Source: Spongilla lacustris
Taxonomy: Eukaryota > Porifera > Demospongiae > Spongillida > Spongillidae
DNA: 64,000 nt
Assembly (NCBI GenBank): GCA_949361645.1
Contig: OX442421.1
Coordinates: 2,850,633-2,914,632 of the forward strand
Direction of reading: 5' to 3'
Shown: one piece after another, positions 1 to 11,143 of the stretch
How the letters are laid out: every line of letters starts with the position of its first letter
Numbering within the stretch: the first letter of the stretch is position 1
Translations under genes and position numbers: made by a program
The notes under the pieces: generated by a model
Databases searched by the model: none
The model's input: only the letters and a program-made list of their open reading frames with translations
Told to the model about the DNA's origin: nothing

Positions 1-3000
1 TTCCAGTGAGGTACAGAGACCCCCGTCTCTGAGTGAGACAGAGATCCCATTCTCTTCCAGTCAGGTAAAGAGACCTTCCCCTCCAAGTGAAATGGAGAGA
101 CCCCTCCCTTCCAGTCAGGTAGGGAGACCTTGCTGAGTGAGACAGAAAAAGCATTTTCTTTATGTCAAATTAAGATACCCCTCAGGCAGAGATTATCCTT
201 CAGTTCCAGTCAAGTAGAGAGACTCCTCTTTTCCAGCCAGGTAGGGAGATCCCTCTCTTCCAGTCAGGTAAAGAGACCCCTCTCTTCCAGTCAGGTAGAG
301 AGACTCCTCACTTCCAGTCAGGTAGAGAGACCCCTCTCTTAGAGAGACCCCTCTCTTAGAGAGACCCCTCTCTTCCAGTCAGGTAGAGAGACCCCTCTCT
401 TCCAGTCAGGTAGAGAGACCCCTCTCTTCCAGTCAGGTAGAGAGACCCCTCTCTTCCAGTCAGGTAGAGAGACCCCTCTCTTCCAGTCAGGTAGAGAGAC
501 CCCTCTCTTCCAGTCAGGTAGAGAGACCCCTCTCTTCCAGTCAGGTAGAGAGACCCCTCTCTTCCAGTCAGGTAGAGAGACCCCTCTCTTCCAGTCAGGT
601 AGAGAGACCCCTCTCTTCCAGTCAGGTAGAGAGACCCCTCTCTTCCAGTCAGGTAGAGAGACCCCTCTCTTCCAGTCAGGTAGAGAGACCCCTCTCTTCC
701 AGTAAGGTAGAGAGATCACTCTCTATCAGTCAGGTAGCGAGACCCCTCTCTGAGTGAGACAGAAAGATCATTCTCTTTCTGTCAGATAGAGAGACCCCTC
801 TCTCTGTGTCAGGCAGAGATCATCTTTCAGTTCCAGTCAGGTACAGAGACCCCCGTCTCTGAGTGAGACAGAGAGACCATTCTCTTCCAGTCAGGTAGAG
901 AGACCTTCCTCTCCAAGTGAAATGGAGAGACCCCTCCCTTCCAGTCAGGTAGAGAGACCCCTCTCTGAGTGAGACAGAAAAAGCATTTCCTTTCTGTGAA
1001 ATAGAGAGACCTCTCAGGCAGATATCATCCTTCAGTTCCAGTCAGGTAGAGAGACTCCTCCCTTCCAGTCAGGTACAGAGACACCTCTCTTCCAGTCAGG
1101 TAGAAAGACCCCTATCATCCAGTCAGGTAGAGAGACCCCTCTCTTCCTGTCAAGTACAGAGACCCCTCTCTGAGTGAGACATTCTCTTTCTGTCGAATAG
1201 ACAGACCCTTCTCTGTGTGTCAGGCAGAGATCATCCTTCAGTTCCAGTCAGGTAGAGAGACCCTTCTCTTCCAGACAGATAGACAGAACCCTATCTGAGT
1301 GAGAAAGAAAGTGCATTCTCTTTCTGTCAGATAGAGAGACCCCTCTCTGAGTGAGACAGAAAAAGAATTCTCTTTCTGTCAAATCGAGAGACTCCTCTCT
1401 CTGTGTCAGGCAAAGATCATCCTTCAGTTCCAGACAGGTAGAGAGACCCCACTCTTCCAGTCAGGTACAGAGACCCCTCTCTTCTGGTCAAAAAGAGAGA
1501 CCCCTCTCTTCCAGTCAGGTAGAGAGACCCAACTCTTCCAGTCAAGTAGAGAGACCCTTCTTTTCCAGTCAGGTACAGAGACCCCTTACTTCCGGTCAGG
1601 AAGAGAGACCCCTCTCTTCCAGTCAGGTAGAGAGACCCAACTCTTGCAGTCAAGTAGAGAGACCCTTCTCTTCCAGTCAGGTAGAGAGACCACTGTCTTC
1701 AAGTCAGGTAGAGTGAATCTTATCTCCAAGTGAGACGGAGAGACCATCCCTTCTAGTCAGGTCGAGAGACCGATCTGTCTAAACCAGGGCAGCAGATAGA
1801 CTCCTCTGTGTGAGTGACACAGAGAGATCCCTCACTTCCAGTCAGGTAGAGAGACCCCTCTCTGAGTGAGACAGAAAGATCATTCTCTTTCTGTCAGACA
1901 TCGAGACCCCTCTCTCTATGTCAGGCAGAGATCACCTTTCAGTTCCAGTCAGGTACAGAGACCCCCGTCTCTTAGTGAGACAGAGAGACCATTCTCTTCC
2001 AGTCAGGTAAAGAGACCTTCCTCTCCAAGTGAAATGGAGAGACCCCTCCCTTCCAGTCAGGTAGAGAGACCCATCTCTGAGTGAGACAGAAAAAGCATTT
2101 TCTTTCTGTCAAATTAAGAGACCTCTCAGGCAGAGATCCAGTCAGGTAGAGAGACCCCACTCTTCCAGTCAGGTACAGAGACCCCTCTCTTCCGGTCAGG
2201 AAGAGAGACCCCTCTCTTCCAGTCAGGGAGAGAGACCCAACTCTTCCAGTCAAGTAGAGAGACCCTTCTTTTCCAGTCAGGTACAGAGACCCCGGTCTGT
2301 GAGACCCTTCTCTTCCAGTCAGGTAGAGAGACCACTGTCTTCAAGTCAGGTAGAGTGAATCTTATCTCCAAGTGAGACAGAGAGACCATCCCTTCTAGTC
2401 AGGTCGAGAGACCGACCTGTCTAAACCAGGGCAGCAGATAGACTCCTCTGTGTGAGTGACACAGAGAGATCCCTCACTTCCAGTCAGGTAGAGAGACCCC
2501 TCTCTGAGTGAGACAGAAAGATCATTCTCTTTCTGTCAGATAGAGAGACCCCTCTCTCTGTGTCAGGCAGAGATCACCTTTCAGTTCCAGTCAGGTACAG
2601 AGACCCCCGTCTCTTAGTGAGACAGAGAGACCATTCTCTTCCAGTCAGGTAAAGAGACCTTCCTCTCCAAGTGAAATGGAGAGACCCCTCCCTTCCAGTC
2701 AGGTAGAGAGACCCATCTCTGAGTGAGACAGAAAAAGCATTTTCTTTCTGTCAAATAAAGAGACCTCTCAGGCAGAGATCCAGTCAGGTAGAGAGACCCC
2801 ACTCTTCCAGTCAGGTACAGAGCCCCCTCTCGTCCAGTCAGGTAGAGAGACCCCTATCTTCCAGTCAGGAAGAGAGACCCTTCAGTCAGGTAGAGAGACC
2901 CCTCTTTTCCAGTCAGGTAGAGAGACCCCTCTCTTTCCGTTAGGCAGAGAGACCCCTCTCTTCCAGTCAGGTAGAGAGATCCCTCTCTATCAGTCAGATA

Positions 3001-5210
3001 GCGAGACCCCTCTCTGAGTGAGACAGAAAGATCATTCTTTTTCTGTCAGATAGAGAGACCTCTCTCTCTGTTTCAGGCAGAGATCACCTTTCAGTTCCAG
3101 TCAGGAAGCAAGACCCCTGTCTCTGAGTGAGCCAGAAAGAACATTCTCTTCCAGTCAGGTATTAAGACCTTCCACTCTAAGTGAAATGGAGAGACCTCCC
3201 CCTTCCAGTCAGGTAGAGAGACCCCTCTCTGAGTGAGACAGAAAAAGGATTTTCTTTCTGTCAAATAGAGAGAACCCTCAGGCAGAGATCGTCCTTCAGT
3301 TCCAGTCAGGTAGAGAGACTCCTCCCTTCCAGTCAGGTACAGAGACACCTCTCTTCCAGTCAGGTAGAGAGACCCCTATCTTCCAGTCAGGTAGAGAGAC
3401 CCTTCTCTTCCTGTCAGGTACAGAGACCCCTCTCTGAGTGTGACTGAAAAAGCATTCTCATTCTGTCAAATAGAGAGACCCCTCTCTGTGTGTCAGGCAG
3501 AGATCATCTTTCAGTTCCAGTCAGGTAGAGAGACTCCTCTCTTTCACTCAGGTAGAGAGACCCTTCTCTTCCAGACAGATAAACAGAACCCTATCTGAGT
3601 GAGAAAGAATGAGCATTCCCTTTCTGTCAGATAGAGAGACCCCTCTCTGAGTGAGACAGAAAAAGCATTCTCTTTCTGTCAGATAGAGAGACCCCTCTCT
3701 CTGTGTCCGGCAGAGATCATCCTTCAGTTCCAGTCAGGTTTAGAGATCCCACTCTTCCAGTCAGGTACAGAGACCCCTCTCTTCCATTCAGATAGAGAGA
3801 CCCCTTCTCTTCCAGTCAGGTAGAGAGACCCTACTCTTCCAGTCAAGTAGAGAGACCCTTCTTTTCCAGCCCGGTACAGAGACCCCTGTCTGAGAGACCC
3901 TTCTCTTCCAGTCAGGTAGAGAGACCCCTGTCTTCAAGTCAGGTAGAGTGACTCTTATCTCCAAGTGAGACAGAGAGACCATCCCTTCCAGTCAGGTAGA
4001 GAGACCGACTTGTCTGTACCAGGGCAGCAGATAGACTCCTCTGCGTGAGTGACACAGAGAGATCCCTCACTTCCAGTCAGGTAGAGAGACCCCTCTCTGA
4101 GTGAGACAGAAAGATCATTCCCTTTCTGTCAGATAGAGAGACCCCTCTCTCTGTGTCAGGCAGAGATCATCTTCAGTTCCAATCAGGTAGTGAGACCCCC
4201 ATCTCTGAGTGAGACACAGAGACCATTCTCTTTCAGTCAGGTAAAGAGACCTTCCTCTCCAAGTGAAATGGAGAGACCCCTCCCTTCCAGTCAGGTAGAG
4301 AGACCCCTCTCTGAGTGAGACAGAAAAAGCATTTTCTTTCTGTCAAATTAAGAGACCTCTCAGGCAGAGATCCAGTCAGTTAGAGAGACCCCACCCTTCC
4401 AGTCAGGTACAGAGCCGCCTCTCTTCCAGTCAGGAAGAGAGACCCCTCTCTTCCAGTCAGGTAGAGAGACCCCTCTCTTCCAGTCAGGAAGAGAGATCCC
4501 TCTCTATAAGTCAGGTAGCGTGACCCCTCTCTGAGTGAGATAGAAAGATCATTCTCTTTCTGTCAGATCGAGACCCCTCTCTCTCTCTCTGTGTCAGGCA
4601 GAGATCACCTTTCAGTTCCAGTCAGGAAGCGAGGCCCCTGTCTCTGAGTGAGACAGAAAGACCATTCTCTTCCAGTCAGGTAAAGAGACCTTCCTCTCTA
4701 AGTGAAATGGAGAGACCTCTCCCTTCCAGTCAGGTAGAGAGACTCCTCCTTTCCAGTCAGGTACAGAGACACCTCTCTTCCAGTCAGGTAGAGAGACCCC
4801 TATCTTCCTGTCAGGTAGAGAGACCCCTCTCTCTGTGTCAGGCAGAGATCATCTCTCAGTTCCAGTCAGGTAGAGATACCCCACCCTTCCAGTCAGGTAC
4901 AGAGACCCCTCTCTTTCGGTCAGGTAGAGAGACCCCTCTCTTCCTGTCAGGTAGAGAGACCCCTCTCTGAGTGAGACAGAAAAAGCATTCCATTTCAGAC
5001 AAATAGAGAGACTCCTCTCTGTGTGTCAGGCAGAGATCCAGGTAGAGAGACCCCTCTTTTCAAGTCAGGCAGAGAGACCACTGCCTTCCAGTCAGGTAGA
5101 GAGACCCCTCTTTTCAAGTCAGGTAGAGAGACCCCTCTCTTCCAGTCGGGTAGAGAAACCTTTTCTCCTAGTGAGACGGAGAGACCCCTACCTTCCAGTC
5201 CAGGTGGAGG
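1..5210 (+). repeat. 27-bp minisatellite array, block 1
   Basis: The block consists of a 27-bp unit with core CCCCTCTCTTCCAGTCAGG followed by a TAGAGAGA-type linker. It is cleanest at about 355-705, where the units are nearly identical. Elsewhere the units diverge and are mixed into larger segments: the stretch containing 'aaccagggcagcagatagactcc' type sequence recurs near 1780, 2425 and 4020. The first two are about 640 bp apart, so a higher-order repeat sits on top of the monomer. Because 27 is a multiple of 3, long open frames appear on both strands (peptides such as VERPLSSSQ forward and VSLPDWKRG reverse). I regard these as by-products, not genes. The block begins before the window start and runs straight into the tail sequence at 5211. 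Confidence 0.95.
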
Positions 5211-6562
5211 CAGAGTGACTACGTATACAGCCGGTAGGCCTGATCGAGGCCGGCACGCAAGTACACGAACCTTAGTTAGTGTGGTAGGACATTGCAGAGC
5301 AAGCAGCTCAAGTTGTTTTTGGGTTCGTACAAGTGTCCTGCTCGTAGTGACGCTGCTTTCTCCGAATTCTGTCTATAACAAGAACGAATACGCTACATAA
5401 TTTCGGAACCCATACTTACCTATGCGCGTGTACGTACGTACTCTAGCGTCTTTGATGAAGCACGTTCTGGACCACGCGGCTGCATGCACTAGTGTAGCTG
5501 CAGCGCTGTACTAAGCTGCCTTGTTGCTTAAGTTCACCTCCCGCCTTTGTGCGCAGGTAGGCCTATTTGAAATGACGTTCGAATTGAAATGGTGCACACC
5601 TAGTACGGTTTGTTATTAAAACCAGTACAGCTAGCTAACTGCTGTTAAACGAACGGCGCGGGATGGCACGATTTGCGTCCAATAAAGATTCTCTGCTTTT
5701 TTTAATGAACAATTCAGTGAAGCATAGGTTCGTTAGCCACGGCTTGGGGATTTTTTATAACACTAGATTTTACAATATTTGCCCATGCATCTGATGGGTC
5801 ACATTTGCGCAGGCGAATGAAAAGTGCGCGCAATGATGTTGAAGAGAAGCATAGTTTAGGAGGGTGGGGCTGTGTTGTGCACAGCGGCAATGTATCACGT
5901 GAATGTGATAATATTCAATTGTGTTCACGTGAGACCTCTCGTACGCAGACCTAAACATTCATGTTCCACTTTCGTTCAATAATTCCGCGCATGCGTAATC
6001 GCTGCCAAACTTGGACAGTTTGTAACCTTGTTTCCAGTGGAGGAATAAATATAAAAGTTAGTTCCACAATTAGAGTACGGCTTCCTCTACAGGTCTGATA
6101 ATTCAAAGTTAGCTTTTAACAATGTCAATGAACAGAAACTAATCAACTCCGTTTTAAACGTTTGGCTTCGTTAGTCACCACGCAACATGGTAAGCTGTTC
6201 ATTGGCACGATTATTGTATGCTTCTTTGCATAGATTCACCGTGATATTGGTGATTAATTTGCAATAGCTTGACTTTCAGAAGGGGTTTCCCCACAGAAAC
6301 CACAGATAAGATAGATCACGTGATAAGTAATTTTAATAGTTATAAAAATTAATTTTTACACACTTCCTGGGTGGTATTGAATGTTGATTAAGGCATTGGC
6401 ATGTTTTTAATAAACCGATAACTAACTTTTTAATAACTACACATTAATAACTTAAGCTAATGATTGGCATGATTTTTGGTTTAAACAGCATAATTTTACC
6501 ATGTTCAGTTCCGGAGTTATGCCAATTTAAAGATTTTGCGCGACTTTTGGATCACCCTGTAT
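5211..6562 (+). repeat. Duplicated 1.35-kb tail next to the minisatellite, copy 1 (unoccupied site)
   Basis: This segment is nearly identical to 35853-35893 joined to 39921-41243. Both copies start directly after a minisatellite block with 'cagagtgactacgtatacag' and both end at 'ggatcaccctgta'. That 3' end resembles Tc1/mariner-type termini (CACCCTG followed by TA). Copy 1 has a single CCGG at 5250-5253, where copy 2 carries a 4-kb transposon. No convincing gene is seen: the open frames are short and unsupported. Array plus tail look like one repeated unit that was duplicated or transposed together. Confidence 0.9.
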
Positions 6563-7571
6563 AACTGTACATATGTGTATGCAAACAGGATTCAATTATT
6601 AAAGTAAGATGCAACAGTAAACACTGTGTGGCTGCATACTACACTAGCATTATGTTGAATAGCTATTAAGCATGAGATGTAGTGTACACTTTATGTGGCC
6701 ATCTTGAAGTAGTCTTGCTAGCCAGACACAACTGGACTGGGAACAAGGGAAGTATGTTGAAAGCACTTCCATGCAAATATCCAAAGTACGTCCCTCGTTT
6801 CCGTTCCATTTAATTTGAAATTGAATCCAAGTACATTACTAATTTTGAAGGAACATCCTGAGATGCATGCAACAAATTCAGTGTCAGAAAGATCTGGGGG
6901 GGGGGGGGGGGGGGGGGGGGAATGGGGCAAATTTTCACACTATGCAAGAGCTAAGTGTAAGAGTTTTATGCATGGCTTTGTCGTGCTGAAGCAACTTTTT
7001 TTACTTTTGTGAGAAATGGAATAGCTGCCGGCGATTTCATTAAAATGGTCTTTTCTTGTTTGGCACAAACTTGTGAGGCTTCGCGATCGGCAATTTTCAT
7101 TTGATCAATGCGTCCTTCTAGACTGGAGTGCTCCCTGGAGAACGGCTTGTGTCAATCAATGAACCCTTTATTTTTCGATGTACTATTCCTTTGAGCCGCT
7201 AAGCAGATGGCATAGGTCAGGAATCGTTGAAACCGACGGAGATGCATGAGTTACACGCGCCATCATAACATTACGTAATAATTGATTAACGTTAACTTTA
7301 TTGATTACCGTATATAATCTGGCCTGCCAGGCCGACCTGTCAGGCCGGGCTGGCAGGCCGGACCCCTAGCCGGCCTACGGCAACCCTGGTCGCTCCCCAG
7401 CCTCGATCTGTAATTACATTTTTAGTGCAGCTTTTACGTACTTGAAGTTTTTTTTTTTTTTTTTTGGGGGGGGGGGGGGTTAGCTCCGGCGAACACCAGC
7501 GTTAGCATAGTGCGGTAGATCTATGGTTAATAGTTATTACTTCCAACTTGAGCCACTTAAAATTTGCATCA
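6563..7571. other. Non-coding stretch with poly-G run and GC-rich palindromic repeat end
   Basis: No gene is recognised. It contains a 25-base G run at 6896-6920, a T18-G14 tract at 7448-7479, and a cluster of 'aggccggcctg' palindromes at 7321-7390 ending in 'ggcaaccctgg'. The same ending occurs at 41340-41376, and its reverse complement starts at 16567, so this is a dispersed TE end. Confidence 0.6.
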
Positions 7572-7579
7572 TACTCAGA

Positions 7580-9028
7580 CAGTGATGCCGCGGCCAGCTT
7601 TTGACAATCCGGTCACGTTCACGGCTGGCCGTTTGGATATAGACGGTCACGTTCACGATCAAAGATGGACCGTATGATTTAAATACGGTCACGTACACGG
7701 CTGGCCGTCAACCGTCAAATTTTTAATACGGTCACGGACGGTCATTGTTTATGCTATAGAAGTTTGGCATGCATGCACGTATCAATAGAAATCATGGGCG
7801 GACGCAGGATTTAGAGTTAGGGGGGGCGCTAAGGGCAGAGGGTAGGAAAGGGGGGTGGGTGCGCCCCCTCCCGCTCCAGCTAGGGGGTATGGGGGAGCGC
7901 TGTAAGCTCCCCCATTGGGGTCTGGGGCTTCGCCCCAGAAGCTTTGCAAGTTCCGCGTTATGAAGCTTCAGAACAATACGGAATTTCATACCGAAACAGC
8001 CTTTATACCTTCGAGTTGTGCGAACTGCGCATGCGCACGTGCTGCTGCAGCTTTGGGTTTGACGTTTGTCTGACGCACAGCCGTTCACTTTCTCCCTAGC
8101 ACGCTTCAGCTCAGGTTAACCTTTAATCTGCGTGAAACGATCCTGAATTCAGGATCGGTAAAATCCTGAATTCAGGATGGTGAGTTCTAAAATTAAAATC
8201 ATTAAAACATAAAAGCTGTTTCTTTCAACAATGGTGCACACATTCTATAGCATGGAATAATTTTTATCATCTAGAAAGCAGCCCAAACATCAAGGATGCA
8301 TAAGCACGTTCGTTGCTCCCATGTACATAAATTAAATGATTAGCAATTTATAGTTTGTAATGCTTACAAAGAGCATTGAAAATATCAATTTTACTCTTTT
8401 TCACTACTTATTGGTGGTAGCACCTTCAGACTCTTGGTAGAAGTTGTATTTTTATCCAACTTGTACGCAAAATAATAGAAAAGTGTAATTTATTATCACT
8501 GTCCGAGCATCTAACCCTTCTTTTTATGTGCCAACAGTACTGGTGACAGCATTTCTACCAATGCCAGGCATTTCTGCATCGCTCTCAACGACTTTTTATT
8601 TTTATTTTGCAATCGTACCACCCGGCAGCAAATACATATCAGGCTGGGGACGAGACTATGTCATGGCGAGGGGGACAACTAATAAAAATTTAAATGGTTC
8701 CATAGCCACGTGTTGGTGACAGTCGGGTGGGTTTGCTGCAGACTTCACCGCGCTATCAGTTGGCTTATCCTCAAAGGTTCTTGGAAAGACGACATTTGCC
8801 ACGCAGGGAAAAAATCCACTGCACGTGACGCTAGTGACGTGAATAGGCTTAATGGACCGTCAAAAGTTCTGACGGCCACGGACGGCCAGCTAATAAATTT
8901 GACGGCCAATTATTTTTCACGGTTTAATCACGTGATCGGTAAGCTTCCAGGTCACGGTCACGGTCGGCCGTCAAAAACCGTCAAATGAATACGGTCACGG
9001 ACGGTCCGTGCTGGCCGCGGCATCACTG
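7580..9028. mobile_element. Non-autonomous hAT-like DNA transposon with perfect 8-bp TSD
   Basis: The left end starts CAGTGATGCCGCGGCCAGC and the right end is its exact reverse complement (19 bp). The element is bordered on both sides by the identical 8-mer TACTCAGA (7572-7579 and 9029-9036). An 8-bp duplication with CAG...CTG tips is typical of the hAT superfamily. Subterminal regions are packed with short variants of 'cggtcacg' and 'gacggccg' on both sides, the kind of motif a transposase could bind. The 1.45-kb interior has no transposase frame. It holds what looks like a second TE fragment near 7796-7960, with a 'ggggcttcgcccc' hairpin. An internally deleted derivative of an autonomous element elsewhere is the simplest reading. 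Confidence 0.85.
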
Positions 9029-9036
9029 TACTCAGA

Positions 9037-11100
9037 TAACCTACTTCAAGCAATGAACAGTATTCTATTTCGTCCCCTGAACATCAGCTGCATAAATCTT
9101 CAGCGGACCTACATGTATATAGCCTGTACTTTGAAAACCACCTAGCTCTTGCCTGAGTCTTGGCACGTATAAATGAATTATGGGGAAAAAAATCGCGAAT
9201 CACATAGGCGACGCGCATGCAATTTAATGCCCACCCCCCCCCCCCCCCCCCCCCCCCCACTTCGGTTAAATTTCGTAATTTACCTTCCGACGCCTATATA
9301 TATGATTGCAAAGCGACGCTTTTCAACGATGCGTCGTCGAGGAACAATACACCGAAGCACGGAGCACCTATATGCGCACGTGACTGGGGTATTGATAGTA
9401 ATTATATTCATTATGGGTCCTGAAAAGGGGGGGGGGGGCCGGACCTTCAGGACTTCCTCGCTGGATCCGCCCTTGGATCAAGCAGATACGCTATCCCTCT
9501 GGTGTCTCGTTCCCAGACTCGCTTACGTAAGCATTACCGCATGATGTGTAATGCTACGAAAGAGAGAAAGTTCAATTTTTTTTTCTCCGCTCACGAAATC
9601 TTGAGCGTCCATTCAAATTGCAGGTACATCGTGACGTATACTTATTGCACACATATGTACTAAAGCTCTAAGCGCAAGCTGCATGGCATTGAGAGCAATC
9701 ATATGCTATGCCCCTTTTGCCGTGGGCGTTCTACGTACTTCGCAATTATATATAGCTGGGTACGTATTGTGCGTTTAACTTTACTACATCAGTGTTCATT
9801 TTTTTTTGGTTGCCTCATTTTAATAATAGCTGCGCGAGGTTTCCATCATTGCCTGTTAGCTGCTTTTTGCTACAGGAAACTACATAACAGGAAATAACGA
9901 TGAGCCAACGCCGGCAGGAGCCTATAAGTTGGGCTAAATGTTCAGCACGTTAATTCCGTGCCGCTGCATGCATGGAAGTCTTTCATCTCTTTGCTCACTG
10001 ACCCATGTACATATATAGTGCCTCCGTCGAGATGACCTGCAGAAAGAGGTCAGACAGATAATGTGATAAAAGCAGTCATGCGCCAGTCATAATCAGATAA
10101 GGTAGTCTGCATGCGTGCATGCGGTCAGCTAATGGAAGATCTCGGACCGGAGCTATAGGTCACTGGCAGCATATCCGTACATTTTTAAATATATATTTCA
10201 TGTCAATCTTTTAAACATGTACACTTCTTGACTGACTGAAAAAATTTCCAACACATATGTATATATCTTTCACTGAAGAGCTCAGAGGTTATATATATAT
10301 ATCTGCATATACATCGGTGGCTAGGCACACAAGACATCATTTGATATGTGCTAATGTTTGCTAGCAAGAAGCCTTCGGTTATTCAAAACGGGGTTATTAC
10401 AAACTTTGCTTCGATTCATTCCGCGATCAAAAGCGGAAGAAAGCGAGTGAAACGCCACGCACAATTGAGATGTATATTTCGTAACTTCTGAACATTCCTA
10501 AACGATAATCTATTGGTGACGTAGAGAATAAGTTGTTACGTCAATGTCATGTGCTATATTTCTCGGAACGAACTTCCTTCCCAGACTCTCTTTCGTAGCA
10601 TTACACATTATGCGGTAATGCTTACGTAAGCGAGTCTGGGAACGAGACTAATCCCTCTGCGGTTTTCTTTGTTTGGAACTTCGGAACGCATCTTTTAGAA
10701 TTAGCCTATAATTTTTTACAGCTATATAGCATTAACTTGTGTGCAACAAATTAGGCCCCCGGTAGAATGTAATTAGCATAAATGTGTATAACAGATAACA
10801 AGCTATTTACACTGTGGTATTTTCATTAGCACACACTGCAGTTAAACACAATTATACACATGCAATATGTATAACAAATACTGTATAACTACTTGTATAA
10901 TAATGTTATACAGGTGAGTATAACAACCAGTGGTATTATAAGCATTATCTATATAAAAGAACCGCGTTTTGCAACTCCGGATGCATGTATAATTAGACGT
11001 CACGCTGACTCAATAGTCGAGTCATAGCGTGCCAATTAGTGTAGGATGTGAATGGGCTGTCTGCCCAGTTCATTGCACTCTTAATCAGTCCGTGCATCTA
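9037..11100. other. Intergenic TE-rich DNA
   Basis: No gene is seen. A 25-base C run lies at 9234-9258. A ~70-bp MITE-like segment at 9508-9572 ('cgttcccagactcgcttacg') reappears inverted at about 10578-10650. A fragment at about 9428-9478 ends 'ggatccgcccttg', resembling hAT-type termini. The remainder is AT-rich with short TA microsatellites (10289-10310). Confidence 0.5.
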
Positions 11101-11101
11101 T

Positions 11102-11108
11102 TATAAAA
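11102..11108 (+). promoter_or_regulatory. Candidate TATA box of the Ig receptor gene
   Basis: TATAAAA lies 35-40 bases before the predicted start codon at 11144. This spacing would give a transcription start near 11130 and a very short 5' UTR. It fits a core promoter but is only a sequence match. Confidence 0.4.
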
Positions 11109-11143
11109 GGAAAAACAAACACTACGACGAAATATTTATCTGA

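Noticed and set aside
339..719. Repeat-protein gene (VSLPDWKRG repeats) on the minus strand and similar frames in all three arrays
   Set aside because: The frames exist because 27 is divisible by 3. They occur on both strands, with no start context, promoter or non-repeat domain.
1..5210. CRISPR array
   Set aside because: Repeats are contiguous 27-bp units without unique spacers, and the sequence is eukaryotic: a minisatellite.
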